From positions 310,001-374,000 of the forward strand of contig JAPXFQ010001140.1 of the NCBI GenBank assembly GCA_028564705.1: a stretch of 64,000 nt of DNA, in the 5' to 3' direction. The notes under the pieces are model-generated. The model searched no databases and was not told the DNA's origin. It was given only the letters and a program-made list of their open reading frames with translations. Position numbers and translations under genes: made by a program. Shown here one piece after another: positions 46,870 through 59,454 of this stretch. Every line of letters starts with the position of its first letter. Positions within the stretch are counted from its first letter, which is position 1. The stretch comes from Apricaphanius iberus (lineage: Eukaryota > Chordata > Actinopteri > Cyprinodontiformes > Aphaniidae).

Positions 46870-48715
46870 AGTTTATCAGAAATGAAACAATCCATTGCCC
46901 CATATTAAAAATAATTTATTCAATATACATACATAATAAAAAAACATTTTTAACACTGTACTGTATAAAAACATTTGGTTATCTTTTGCATGGATTAAAA
47001 CAGGTAGCCTACAGGGTACAGGAAATCAATCAGTCAGAATTTCATGTAACAGTGCAAATTATTCAACTGAAAGTTTACATGAACACATTCATCCTGCAAC
47101 TTTTACATCAAACCACCACAAGACTGAGGAGATCAAATATCAATGGAAACACAGAATATAAGGCAAATACTGCAGCTCGGTTGCATACTTCTAAATCTAG
47201 AGACTAGTGATGAAAGAGAGAGGGTGTCCTGTACATTCAGAAGTCAGAAGAGCCAACAGAAGCTGGAATCTGACCACCTGTATTAAGCTGCCTACATTAA
47301 CTACAATTCTCTCAATTTTGTTGTATCTTCACAAACCGATTCCAATTTTGCTGTTGTGACACGTTTAAATGTTTGAGATGAAACTAATTACAAGATCAAG
47401 AATAATCTGAGTAAAACATGAAACATCAATTCAAAGGAAAAGGTGATAAAAAGCAATCCTTAAAACTGCTTGTTCCACCCTTAACATCTGGAATTTTGCT
47501 CATTCTGATTTAATTTTGCCTGTTTTATGGCCTTTGCACATGAATCATCTTCATACGGAAAAATCTACTTTTAACCCACACTTTGATAGAGATTATTAAA
47601 ATGTTTTAGTTAAATGGGAGATTGGCCTTTGCGTCCTTTGGGGTCAACAGTGGTTCTGGTCTTGGAATGTGTTGCCTTTAGATATATCTTAGCTTAAATG
47701 AAGTTGTCTGTCAGGTTCTACTTAATTTCTTGATTCTACAGATTCTGCAAAATCAGACCTGGCTAAAGTTAAACTCAGCTTTTCAAAAACTTGTATTTTT
47801 TTTTAGAAATAATGAATTAAGAGGGATGGGTCATTACTTTTAACATAGGGTCAGGTTGAGTTGGGTAACATTTTCCCTGTAATTACATAATTTGAAAGCC
47901 GATATTACATTCACTCAGATTATCTTTGTCTGTTAACATGTTTCAAAATAAAAATAGAAACAAATACAAATACATATGTATATTCATGAAGCTATTTTAA
48001 AACAGCTTTTCTCTACCGTTGGTCAACAGTTAAACACAAATTTTTTTACAAAAAGCAGCTCTTTGTGTATTTTTAGGCACTTGAATGAATCAGCAGCATA
48101 AACACAAATGTGGAGGATATGATTTCAAGCTTCAGTGTAGTGTTCATTAAAACCTGCTAACATCAGTTGTGCTTCCCAGTACCTCTACTTGCAACATAGA
48201 AATATCAATCTTTGTTAATGATAGTGCAATACACTCTAAAGTTTCACAAGAGGAAAAAAATACAGTTACAAAGTTACAGTTAATGTAGCCCACAAACACG
48301 GAGTAAAGTTTCTCTGTTCATTTGTACCATGAATGTAACATGAATTATTAACAGAATTAGAGCTGATATAAAGTTACTGCTTATGCTAAATCTAATCCCG
48401 GAATGTTGGAGGCTATAACTATGATATATTCAGTATATTCAATGTACACATTAATCCCAATGACTGCATTGCGAATGAATAGGTATAACATAGTTCGGAA
48501 TATATGTTTCTAGTGTAATCCAGGTAGTTTCAGTGTATACAACTAAGACAAGATGCTCGTATTTGATTAGCAATGGTGACTAGTTGATACCTACTCTTTA
48601 TCTGAGTAACATGTTTTAATTTATCTGCTTTGACTTATTTAACTTACCCCTGTTCAATGTTAAACAAATAATTCAGACAAATTGATTTCAGTGGGGGCTC
48701 ATCCGGGATTATGTG
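46870..48715. other. AT-rich intergenic DNA, nothing recognised
   Basis: There is a single 119-codon frame (46848-47207) with no domain or repeat identity. The stretch looks like ordinary unique intergenic DNA. Confidence 0.4.
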
Positions 48716-48727
48716 TTCAGCATAACG

Positions 48728-49216
48728 TAGGGCTGGACTATATTAACAGAGTATAAAAAAATAGTAATATGGATCGATTGTGATAATTATTGATAACTAT
48801 CCGAAAGGTAGAACATTTATTTTATGTGCTGCCCGCGTCATTTTACGCTAGTCTTTAACGAAATAATTTTAATGAACTACAGACAAAAACTGACTTCAAT
48901 TCAACCGTTTATCAAACACCTTTTCATTAAAAACTGACAAAAAGAATATTATTCACCATTACAGTATTGATTAAAAATATTTTAATTATGTTAACATAAA
49001 CTGTAGTTGTATTATTGCTTTTACATTCAATTTAATGTTTTTACAAAACCTTGTTAAAAATAATGGCTCAGACTTCGTTTAGTTTGTGTGCAAGAACCAG
49101 GTCAATAAGGCTAATTCTAATTAAGTTGAAGCCCCCTTAAAGTCCACGTTTTCTTTCTATCGTACCACATGTCTAGCGATCGATATATATTGTTTTCAAT
49201 TTATTGTCCAGCCCTT
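48728..49216. mobile_element. non-autonomous hAT element, 489 bp, TAGGGCTGG family
   Basis: The ends TAGGGCTGGACTATATT and ATTTATTGTCCAGCCCTT are inverted. The octamers are GCATAACG (48720-48727) and GCATAAGG (49217-49224). It is related to the larger element at 23901-24956. Confidence 0.75.
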
Positions 49217-49229
49217 GCATAAGGTCTGA

Positions 49230-50385
49230 GGTGGTTATTCCAGGACTGGGGGACATTTTCATACCTCCCAAAAAAACTTGAACTTAAACATAGTAATACA
49301 TTAATATTTCCAAAATAACAAACCTAGCAAGTACTGCCTAAATAAAGGCACCTTTTTTTTTGTCCCACCTTGTTTATGGAAAACTTGTATGTCATAAACC
49401 GGACCAATATGTAAAAAAATAAAAATATTTACAGTGTATTCTGTTGATGTGCGTTTCTTGTAATTTTTAAATCAGTTAAATTATTAACTTATTTTAAATA
49501 ATAGTAATAATGTGGTGAAGTGTACCATAACATGCACATGTTACCTGGTCCCTGGCGCCTCCAAGAGGCAGAAACTGGAACAGTTTTTCAGCAGTTTTCT
49601 ATATTCTCATCTGAGCAACAGTGGTTATATGACTTCGGTAAACCTCTGGGGTCAGAGGGACATTAAATAAGCATTTTAGGAACTATGGTTCAGAAATGGT
49701 TTGTTTAGAGGTATGAATTGGAAAGGGATGGGTTGAACTGACCTGCAGCCAAACTAAGATGTGCTGAACCGGACTTATTCTGTTGTCGCTTCCATAAAAG
49801 GGAAGAAAAGTACAAGTTTGAATTATGAAATCTTAATAGAATTTTCTGACCTGTGCTGTGCTTCTTATAGTTGACAAAATTGTTTAAATTAAGATGTGTT
49901 TTTTATGTTGTCATGTCTAGAGCTTCGTGGAGGAGAGATTATCAGATCTTTTAGTTATTTGGAAGAACAAAAAATGTTATAACCTCCAAAGAATGAAGGT
50001 AATATTTTGGCTGTTTGAGTGGTTGTCCATCTTTGTTGCCCATTTTAATAGTTAAAACACCAAATATACCTTAAAATGAATTAATACTTACAATAGAAAA
50101 CGTTTTGGTACCATCACAAAAGCTAAAATCTAAAAGTCGTCCTTATTTCGACCCGTATGGGTACAGCCAATCAGCATAGAGAAAAATATATGTCACTCTT
50201 ACATTGGCTGCTTTGGCTGCAAATGCTAGCCAGTATCTTATCAGCTTCAGAAGCTGCATTCATTTGGAATATTTTAGATATGATCAACAAAAGATCCAAC
50301 GATTTTCAGCTAACAATAAGGAGTCATTTTCCACATCGAGTACTGAACCCTTAGTAAGTTGGGAGTTCATCGGATCGCGTTAATA
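49230..50385. other. intergenic, nothing recognised
   Basis: No gene, repeat end or RNA signal can be supported. Confidence 0.35.
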
Positions 50386-50394
50386 TGGAATAAT

Positions 50395-50620
50395 TATCCA
50401 TCCATCCATCCATCTTCTTAACCGCTTATCCAATTCAGGGTCACGGGGCAGCTGGAGCCTATCCCAGCAATCATCAGGCGTTAGGCAGGGTACACTCTGA
50501 ACAGGACGCCAGTCTGTTGCAGGGCCAACACAGAGAGACAGACAACCATTCACACTCACATTCATTCCTAGGGACAATTTAGAGTGATCAATTCACCTAT
50601 CATGCATGTTTTTGGACTAA
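50395..50620. repeat. (CCATCCATC)-tailed teleost repeat, copy 2
   Basis: ATCCATCCATCCATCCATCT, then AACCGCTTATCCAATTCAGG and GACAATTTAGAGTGATCAAT, parallel the copy at 40988-41365 in the same order. Confidence 0.6.
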
Positions 50621-50972
50621 TGGAATAATTAGTGCCTGCTAAATTATATTTAAGGTTTTGAATTAAAAAGTTTGGGGAGGAATTATGATGGATACTTCTC
50701 AGTAAACTCTGTCCCTACATATTTGACCAAACAGGTAAAATACTCGAATGCCTTAAGGACTTGCTTATTGTTATGAGAAGAGCTATATTTTTAGCCATAA
50801 TAGTTAGATGGAAGGTCAAAAACAGTTAAGGATTTTTTAAATACCTTAGTTGCTTTCATCGCTATTGAAACCCAAAAACTTGTGTGGTTAAATTTCAGGT
50901 CCGTATCCCCCAGCCCGGCTAGAGCCCAGAGGTTGATGAAGACTGCAGTAGCTCTAAGGAAACCATGGATCA

Positions 50973-50978
50973 TTTATT
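50973..50978 (-). terminator. slc19a2-like polyadenylation signal
   Basis: It reads AATAAA on the minus strand, about 85 bp past the stop codon. A distal signal cannot be excluded. Confidence 0.45.
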
Positions 50979-51063
50979 CTAGTGAGAAAGATTTGTTCAG
51001 TTCCGTTCAGTTTGTTCCATGGAAAGTGATGCAACTTCCAATCAAGCCTTTGAGGTGAATCAT

Positions 51064-51207
51064 TCAGTGTGCCACATCGCTGTTTGGAGGAGCACCAGAT
51101 GCTCTGTTTGCTTCCTCCTTAGAGCGCCTGGAGAAGAACACTCTGCAGAGCCCAGCCAGGAGGAAGACCACAGATATGACTGTGAAGTAGCCTCCATAGA
51201 TGAGAAA
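51064..51207 (-). CDS. slc19a2: slc19a2-like exon 6 (stop codon)
   Basis: It encodes the last helix [20 protein letters not shown] and a short cytoplasmic tail, [20 protein letters not shown] and PNSDVAH, before TGA. The tail is polar and poorly conserved, as in the family. Confidence 0.9.
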   Translation of the reverse strand, partial: FLIYGGYFTVISVVFLLAGLCRVFFSRRSKEEANRASGAPPNSDVAH

Positions 51208-54200
51208 CTGAAGGAGGAGGACAATACATGCAGCCATCAGAGACACAACCCACGTATCAGCAGAGCTTTCTCTACATAACCTGCCATGCTACCTGAGTGA
51301 CAACATCCAGGCCCAGTCCAGCTGAGTCCACCACAACCACAGTGATCAGGGTCCAGAGAAGCAGGGCCCCAAACGTGTTGACTCCAAACACCAGAGCGTA
51401 TCTTTGCATGTTGAGGTTGGCTGCTATCTGGTACCTGCAGGTTAGGGATCAAGGCTTTCAGTCATGTAACAGGTTCAACATCCTCCATATCCAAAGGAGG
51501 GCAAGAAAGTTTTGAGTCAGCCACCAAATGTGCAAGTTCTCCCTCTTAAAAAGATGAGAGATGCCTGTAATTTTCATCATAGGAATACCTCAGCTATGAG
51601 AGACAAAATGAGAAGAAGAAAAATATCCAGAAGATCACACGTATCGGATTAAAATACATTTTTAACAGCTTTTTTAAACCCAGTTTTCAATTTACTGGAA
51701 AAATGTTTGAAATTCCGCTTAAACAGGCATGTAATCTGAAGCTTAAAATGATTAATGAAAAATAATTTCACGACCTGTTGATAATCTTTTCTCTGTTATC
51801 TGCAGCTATATGTAGCTTTAACCGCTTGCTTCTGTTGCGTAAAAGTCTGTGTCGCCTGCGTGCGCTTTCTGTGTGAGCTCTTGACCGCTTGCTCTAGATA
51901 TCAGGAGATTTTATCTGACTTGTTGGCATCAGGGAGCTGCTATAACTTGAACCTTGGGATAATAGTGCATTTACACTTCAGCATTTTCTGTGAGAGCGCA
52001 GCACTGCAGTTGGGAGTGTGTTTTCTGTTTTAATCTGAGAGGAGTGGGTCTTTTACATCATGACGCATGCGGTGTGCATGCAACATCTTGACAGGCAGAT
52101 TTGGAATAATGTTAGCGGCCCACTGCAGCTCTTTATTATGAATTATCGCGCTGAGATGATCAGCTGACCGCTTAAGCCCGACCCAAGCCCGTGGACAATG
52201 ATAGAAATTAAGCCCCAATGCGACCCGACAGGTTCGGGTAAAGATCTTCAGCTCTATATCAGTATAAAAGACACCTGTCCACAACCTGAAACAGTTACAC
52301 TCCAAACTCCACTATAGCCCACTATGACCAAGACCAAAGAGCTGTCAAAGGACACCAGAAACAAGGTTGTAGAGCTGCACCAGGCTGAGAAGACTGAATC
52401 TGCAACAGGTAAGCAGCTTGGTGTGAAGAAACCAACTGTGGGAGCAATTGTTAGAAAATGGAAGACATCCAAGACCGCTGATAATCTCCTTCCATTTGGG
52501 GCTCCACCAAGATCTCAACCTGTGAGGTCAAAATGATCACAAGAACGGTGAGCAACAATCCCAGAACCACACGGGTTGACCTAGTAAATGACCTGCAGAG
52601 AGCTGGGACCAAAGTAGCAAAGGCTACCATTAGTAACATACTACGCCACCAGGGAGTTACATCTTGCAGTGCCAGACAAGTCCCCCTACTTAAGCCAGCA
52701 CACGTCCAAGCCCATCTTAAGTTTGCCAGAGAGCATTTGGATGATCCAGAAAAGGATCGGGAGAATGTCATATGGTCACATGCAGCAAAAGTTGAACGTT
52801 TTGGTTAAAAATGCTACTTGTCATGTTTGGAGGAGAAAGAATGCCGAGTTGCATCCAAAGAGCATCATACCTACTGCAAAGCATGGTGGTGAAAACATCA
52901 TGCTTTGGGGCTGTTTTTCTGCAAAGGGATCAGAATGAGTGATCCGTGTAAAGCAGGGGAGTCAAATTCGTTTCCAACGTCCGCCACATCGAGATCATAA
53001 ATGTCCTTAAAGGGCCGGTTGTGGCAGAAAATATTGATAAAACTATCCTCAACAGTTAAAATATTAATAAATATCCATATCCACATTTGACAAGTACTTC
53101 TTAAAATTAAATAATACAGAACACTGTTTCATAATGAAGTTATATAAAACTATTCAAACAAACACGGATTTGATTTAAAAAGTGGTATTTAGGTGCATAT
53201 TAAGAGAACCTAAACTAAAAGTACGGTATTTTACAATTAAAGCCCTGTTTTCAGACTTTTTATGAGGAAATAGAACGGTTTTGATAGAAATTTGAACAAA
53301 TGCTCCCATATAAACGTTTCGGAATTCATTTCCTGGGGTACAAAGATAAATTACCTTTTTAAAATGTTTGGATTTAATAGGGATGTAACGATTCACTCAA
53401 GCCACGATTCAATTCGATTCCCGATTTTCGGTTAACGATTCCGATTGGTTTACGATTTTCAAACAAAATTAATTTCAGTAATTTTATGGCCAAATAAATT
53501 GTCCAGTTTTTTTACAATTGCCTTTATGTCTTTGTTACAAATTGTATCTTTCTATTGTCTTAACAAAACTTAAAGTAATAGTAGTGATTATAAGTAATAC
53601 AGACATGATCACAAATCTTTATGATCCGATTTAATGTCATGTTTTGACTGTATAAGACTACAGAAAGACTACAAACAAAATCATTTCCGTTTCCGCCCGC
53701 GGAGTGATATCATTCACAGTGACTCTCTCTAATACAATTCAATGGAGTTGGACTAAAACTAGGTTAAAACCTGTTGGAAAGCATCTTTTGCGACAACTTT
53801 TTTGTGACCATATCAGTGAACACCCCTGATCACTCAGTGACTTCGTAAACGAAAGTTTAATGCGTTTTTAGGAAGGAATGTTTCTGTGCACCTATACTCC
53901 CATTGTTAGGGTTGGGGGGTGTTAGCAAAAAAACTTATATTTGTTGAGACAGCAGCATTTAAATAAATTCCAATAAAAAAAAAAGAAGAAAAAAAAGGTA
54001 CTTTTAAGCCTAAACCCTGTATTCCCTGCCCATTTTGAGGCTCACAAATGTCTCCCTGGTCTATTCTGCACATTCTGTACATATTTTTAATATTTTTAAT
54101 TATTTAAACATCTTTAAGTATCCTGCTCTGTTGCACATTACAACCTGGTTATGCTACTTTATCTGTATTTTTTATCTTAATAACGTACAGGTCTCTGTAA

Positions 54201-57200
54201 CTATGTCCATAATGTATTTTTTTTCTGGACTTAAATTGTGTTCTGTTCTTGTTTTTTCTGATGTTACTAATGAATTTCTCCTTAGGGGACGATAAAGGAT
54301 TGTTGTATTCTATTCTACACACCAAATAACAGTCTCAGTAACTCGCTGGATTCGAAATCATGTAAATAAGATTTATTTAGCAATCATTTTTTAAAAACAA
54401 AACAGAACACACAGCGTTTCTTGAATGCACCAAGTGTGCATGCAGCTTATAATAGAGAGAAACTTCTGCAAACATGAACAAGACAGCTCTCTAACCTGTA
54501 GGTAAAATCAGGGAAAGATTTTCACAGAAAGTAACAAACGGTGGTCATAAATGTCACCAGATTTGTTGCTAGGTAATTTTTAGGAAAAAAATTGCGCCAT
54601 CGAAACAGCGAATAACCAGCATTGTTGCTGCGTTTGTCTAACTGCAGTTAAATCCCGACCATTGAGCGCATAGACCAGACAGCAGCGCTGAAAGTATTTA
54701 TTAATATCCCCATTGTAAGCCAGTGGCGGTAATAAATTAGTCAGTGGCGGTCGCCGCTGAACTTCCTATGTATCAAAAACCTGTTAAATTAAAATCAAAC
54801 AGCACACAGCGACCAACTTCTAAGTATTCTTATTTAAGATCTTTTTTACATCTTTGTTACAAACATTGTAGCGCTCTTCCTGGGTTTTTTTCTTCTGAAG
54901 TATCGCAAACTGTTAAGTTATATTTCATGACAGTAGATTTAAAATGGTGACAAAGTCGCTATTGAGGATTTACTGCAGTCACGAAACTAACACGGATACT
55001 TTTAATATTTATAATAGTCCACGGAGTCGTTAAAGTCTCTGTAGGTTGCTGCTACAGCATTTTTTTAAGGCAAAGAAACATTTGATACATTATTTAATCT
55101 AACACATCAGTTAAGATATGAACTTAAGGAGTTTATTTGTACAAATCTAAGTTTTAGCAAGGAAATACGCAGGTTAAACCTTTTACACACTGAATTTTCC
55201 ACACAAAGCCACGAGGCAAACATTAAGCTTATGAAGGAAGAGGGGGAACACGTTTTTGTCATTGCTTATTTCACAGCTCACCACTGACAACAAATAGGCC
55301 CTATGCTCAAGACTTTGTTTTTACTCACCTCTGCCACTTTTTCTTGTCAAAAACGTAACAGTCTGGTTAGCTAAGCTCCACTCCTAACTGACACGTGAAA
55401 TTATGAATCTGGTGCCATCAGCATGACAATAATCCCAGATACACCGTCCGGATAATGAAGGAGTGGCTTTATAGGAAGCATTTACCAGCAACAGGATGTG
55501 AAAACCTTGTTAAGACTTACAGAAATAAAATTGACTTTTTTCATTGCCAACAAAGAGTATATTACAAGCATGGAGAGGAACTATTATTGTTCAAACATTT
55601 ATTTTCCAATTGGAATAGGAGTTAATTTTGTGACTGTCGCGACTCGTCAGCTAATGTAGCCGATCTCCGATCACTGAAAAATATGAAGATATCGGCCAGA
55701 TGCAATCCAGATTATGAAAATTACGGGCCTCTCATCTTTTTAAGTAGGAGAACTTTCAAAATGAGTGGTTTTCAATACTTTTTTGCCCAACTTGTATGTT
55801 CACACACAACAGAACAGGCTGGAAGCCTCAGATGGAGCAACAGCTTCTCTTTTTTTTCTTCTCCTTTTTCTTTCTAAAGTTTTAAACACGTCCTCCTCAG
55901 TCTGTAGCTTTCTAAAACATGCTGGAAAAAGACTCACGTTGCCACAGTGATGAGAAGCATGTAGACGGATCTGAAAACGACATAGGAGCTGTAGCACACC
56001 CAGATGTCCTTCAGCAGGGCCATGGTGAACACGCAGACAGCCATGAGCAGGGAGAGGACACACAGGAGCAGTTCTCCCCAGCAGTCCCAGGACACTGGGA
56101 GGCAGCCGACCAGCAGAGCAGCCAGAGCGCCTGCAGAACGAGACATGGATCAGGGCCAGGTCAAAGGTCCAGAACAACTAGTGACGAATTATATGAACAT
56201 GAAACTACCTAAAGTAAGGTATTGATATTACAATAAGAGAGAGACTGAGCAAAAATGTCCTCTATGGGAGAGTTCAAAGACCAGAACCACTTCTGACCCA
56301 AAAGAACACAAAGGGCTCTCTCCCATTTACCACAAACATTTTGATCAGACTTTCTGGGAAGCCTTTTTCCCCTTATATCTGGTGTGGCACAGTGTTTCGG
56401 ACACATCAAACCTATAACGTAACATGGTGGTGGTAGTGTGATGGTCTGGGACTGTTCTACTGCTACAAGACCTGGAAGATTGCTCAACATAAGTCTAATC
56501 AAAGTCTCGATATGAAACTGAAGGAGATATATTTAGTTCCCCTTAATTTTTTCTCTCTCAGTCATCCTGCAGGTGTAGAAACAGTAGCCAAACTTCCAGG
56601 GTGTTTTCTTGTATTTTCTCCATTCCTCTTCTACTTTTAATTACATCTTCCCGTTATTATTTTTTGTCCCAACTCTCTTCACCCCCCCCCCCCCCCCCCT
56701 TTTTCGTCTCTTTGTCCATAGCATTTGAAGTAAACCAAGCAATTTCTAATACAGATTTTGGTAGTTTTTAATCCCCAAAAAATAGTGAAATAAGTGAAAA
56801 ATATAATTTCTTATTTCCTGAGAATTATTAATCTGAAGTATTTATTAGGATGAATATCCTTTTAACAGTTTTAAAACTGCTTGTTGTAAAGCTTATAACT
56901 CTACCTATAACTTACCTCAAAGTATCTGGCAGTAAATAAACACGTGTTTTATAACAGATAATTGAAAGCTCATGGTACATTCCTATGCAACAGTGTTGTG
57001 ATTGTGTTGTACCTGACACAATACCTCTGTCATTTTTTTTCTGTCATAGTGGTAAGGGTACAATCAGTAAAAATGTTGAAATTTCCAAACCACTATGGGC
57101 AAAGTATTATTTAAACATTTATAAACATTAACACCAACTGTTTTCAAGTGTTGATATTGTTTTCTATTCTGGCTAGGTCTGCTTGTACCATTCTAAAATT

Positions 57201-59054
57201 ATATAATCCAATCTCCAGCGAGTCCAATGCTTTTAAATTTTATAAATAAATTATAAAACATAATAAAAACAAATTCATTTCAGGAATTTAAAGGAAGGAA
57301 TTCAAGATTTTTTAAACAATTTTAAAGCTAAACATAGTTTAAAGGTATATATATATATTGTTCTCTTGATTATATTAGATAGCAATTATACCGATATTAG
57401 TATCAGTTATTGATACTGGCTCACTATTCCTAGTTTTACATAACTCAGTCATTTAAAGGGATTGTTTGCCGCTTTTAGAGAGCATTAAGTCTTCCCCTGT
57501 TAAGGTGCTAGGCTAACATTAGCTTGCTTGCTTGTTTTCAAATAACTTGTTGCCATTTTGTTCCTCTACAAGTTGAATAAGTTTTGATTGTCTGAAGTTG
57601 TTCTAAAGAGTCTGTGTTTAGTGAAGAATCATGAAGGTGTGAATTGGCTGGTCTAAATAGAGCTCATCTGCTAGCAACAATTCGCAAAGAGATTGTTAAG
57701 TAATCGGATATTGTCATTTCGTCCACCGCCAACCCAAAAGGACAACATTATAGTGTTATGGAGTGGCTCTTATAATAGTTTTTATAAACCAACTTGATTA
57801 ACCAACATGTCAAAAACTCAAACACTACTTCCTGACTGTCTTCAAAATAAGAGTATTTCCAGAACCTTGCAGGAAGACTGATTCTACTGCTTTAAAAATA
57901 TTGCAAACTTTACACATTTTAAGTATTGGTTCATGGTACCAATTCAGTACATAAGAATGGTATTGGCCCCGATACCAGTATCGGTACATCCCTACAGAGT
58001 ATATTGGCTACAAAACATTTTTGTTTAATAAAAACTGCCCTATCCCACATTTATCAATAGTTTCCATATATGAATGCACAGTTTTCCACTTAAATGTGAG
58101 CTGGTTTTGAACAGAATCGTCAAGGCCAGAATTTAAGAAACTAAAAGCTCTAGAAATTCATGAATGAAACCAGAAGCCTTACCGAGCAGCGTAGACAACG
58201 TCTCTACATAGCCATTGTAGATTTCATATCCTTTTGAAGGACGAACGTCCTCCCAGAGTGCTTGTGCGTAGTTGATGATCTGGAAGTAGCCACATGTCGC
58301 CAGGGCCCACCACACGGACCATGCCAGCAGGGGGCGACACCTATAGCACTGTACAAAGTCATCTAAAAGCATCCGTAACACCTGCACAAGTCCACTGCTG
58401 CCTCCTGCTGCTTCAGATGACCTGGAGATCTGAAAGACGATGAGTTCTTTGCTTACACAACACACAAACTGGAGTTTAACAAACTGATGTGACCCGGAGG
58501 ATGTTGCTACTTCTCACCATGGACGCTCTGCTTTCTGAATCCTCTACCTTATCTGTGTTGGAGCTGCTGCTAGCCGCAGGTTCCTCGGCTCCTCCTCGGC
58601 TCACATGGAAGAACAAACTCCTCTTGGGCATGGGGAGGAACCAGGGGCCGACGAAGGCCACGGCGGCCGACGCCAGTGTGATGATGACGAGGTGCTCTAG
58701 CTCCGCTTTGGCCAGGGAGAGCAGGAGCTGACCGAGGAGCGAGCCGGCGGCTGAGCCGAACAGAGTGACACTGCGGCAGTAGCCCGTCACCCTCTGGTAG
58801 CACTCGGGCTCCACCACGCTGTAGATGTAGGAGTAATAGGCCACCTCCGACGCCGTGGCCAGCCCAAAGAAAAACTCCAACAGCTGCATGGCCAGCATGC
58901 CCTGGGCCTTCCAAAGCATGGCGTAGGTCAGCAGCAGGCTACAGGCCTGCAGCACCAACACAGGCTTGTAGCAGAGGTAGTCTGTAGCCAGGAAGACAGG
59001 GAACAGGAGGACGAGGTAGGAGTACGTCCATACGGGATAAATTTCATTGACAAC
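51064..59054 (-). CDS. slc19a2: thiamine transporter 1-like (SLC19 family), 5 of about 6 coding exons, 5' end missing
   Basis: A plasma-membrane thiamine carrier of the SLC19 folate/thiamine family. Exons on the complement are 59054-58518, 58429-58183, 56130-55938, 51434-51293 and 51207-51064. They join in phase to 420 residues plus stop; human SLC19A2 has 497. The first segment begins [20 protein letters not shown], which is where the human second exon begins, so only the first coding exon is absent. Other family blocks are [40 protein letters not shown], a hydrophilic central loop after [50 protein letters not shown] and [20 protein letters not shown]. The blocks WSVWWAL(S/A)TCGYFQ and IWVCY(A/S)SYVVFR fit SLC19A2 better than SLC19A1 or SLC19A3. 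No exon-1-like sequence was seen on the minus strand from 59060 to 64000. Confidence 0.92.
51293..51434 (-). CDS. slc19a2: slc19a2-like exon 5
   Basis: It encodes [40 protein letters not shown] and GLDVVTQ, close to human THTR1 ([20 protein letters not shown]). Confidence 0.93.
52955..53385. mobile_element. hAT-like (CAGGGGTGTCAAACTC-type) fragment
   Basis: The start CAGGGGAGTCAAATTCGTTT and the block GGGCCGGTTGTGGC resemble a widespread animal hAT end. The right end is not identified. A second hAT-like start, TAGGGATGTAACGATTCAC, follows at about 53379-53400. Confidence 0.4.
53995..55420. repeat. second copy of the interior of the 12011-13687 element
   Basis: It is collinear with about 12077-13520 from GGTACTTTTAAGC through the LINE-like tail to TGAATCTGG(T/C)GCCATC. 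Long identical stretches occur (for example around 54560-54770). It lacks the TAGGGCCCGA terminal repeats present in the first copy. Confidence 0.8.
55938..56130 (-). CDS. slc19a2: slc19a2-like exon 4
   Basis: It encodes [20 protein letters not shown] and on to [20 protein letters not shown] before ITVA. The following intron (51435-55937) is filled with nested transposons. Confidence 0.93.
56221..56520 (+). pseudogene. Tc1-like transposase remnant in slc19a2-like intron 3
   Basis: Frame-shifted residues include [14 protein letters not shown] and [20 protein letters not shown], the latter matching the Tc1 HGGGSIMVWGCF block. No terminal repeats. Confidence 0.55.
56682..56699. repeat. poly-C tract
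   Basis: Eighteen consecutive C residues followed by T-rich DNA. Its length is likely to be unreliable in sequencing. Confidence 0.8.
57360..58000. repeat. degenerate hAT-like remnant
   Basis: ACCGATATTAGTATCAGTTA at the left and GATACCAGTATCGGTACATC at the right look like decayed ends of the GTGCACCGAT family. The interior is unrelated or heavily diverged. Confidence 0.35.
58183..58429 (-). CDS. slc19a2: slc19a2-like exon 3
   Basis: It encodes the rest of the central loop ([20 protein letters not shown]) and the next helix. It continues through [20 protein letters not shown] to ETLSTLL. Confidence 0.93.
58518..59054 (-). CDS. slc19a2: slc19a2-like exon 2 (first exon in window)
   Basis: 179 codons, fully open, encoding about five membrane helices and the first half of the central loop (ending EDSESRASM). 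The acceptor is CTGCAG|GTTG and the donor is CATG|GTGAGA. Confidence 0.93.
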
Positions 59055-59454
59055 CTGCAGATAATACAAGACATAAAAAAAAAAACCACATCACTTTTAA
59101 AATTGAAGACAAAACGGGAGTTCCACCAGCACAATGTTATTGTTTTGGGATACGGTGTTGCTTTTACACCAGATGTAAAATGGAATTCGCCTTCCAAGAA
59201 ATTTATTTTTTAAACACGAGATTTTCCCAGTCTCGGGGATCATGATGTGTTTTTAGTAAATGTGAGACGGGTCTTTGTGTTCATTTGGGACAGCAAGGGT
59301 TCTGGCCTTAAAGCTTTCCCATGGAAGGATCTTATGAGAGGCAGAGAGAGGCCTGCTGAGCTTTAGATGTTGCTCTAGGTTCTTCTGAGACCTTCTGGAT
59401 GGGTAACTGATGAACTCTTGGACTTATTTGGTTGTCCACCTTACAGCATAATTA

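Larger units (their letters stand above)
52250..55625 (+). pseudogene. Tc1-like transposase pseudogene split by insertions, in slc19a2-like intron 5
   Basis: The 5' half runs from about 52250: ATG 52324, [20 protein letters not shown]; then in another frame [20 protein letters not shown] and [18 protein letters not shown], to about 52950. The 3' part resumes at about 55418 with TGACAATAATCCCAGATACA, AAGGAGTGGCTTTATAGGAA and GTGAAAACCTTGTTAAGACT, ending near 55620. Between them lie a hAT-like start (52955) and the 53995-55420 sequence. Frames are broken, so no protein is made. Confidence 0.8.
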
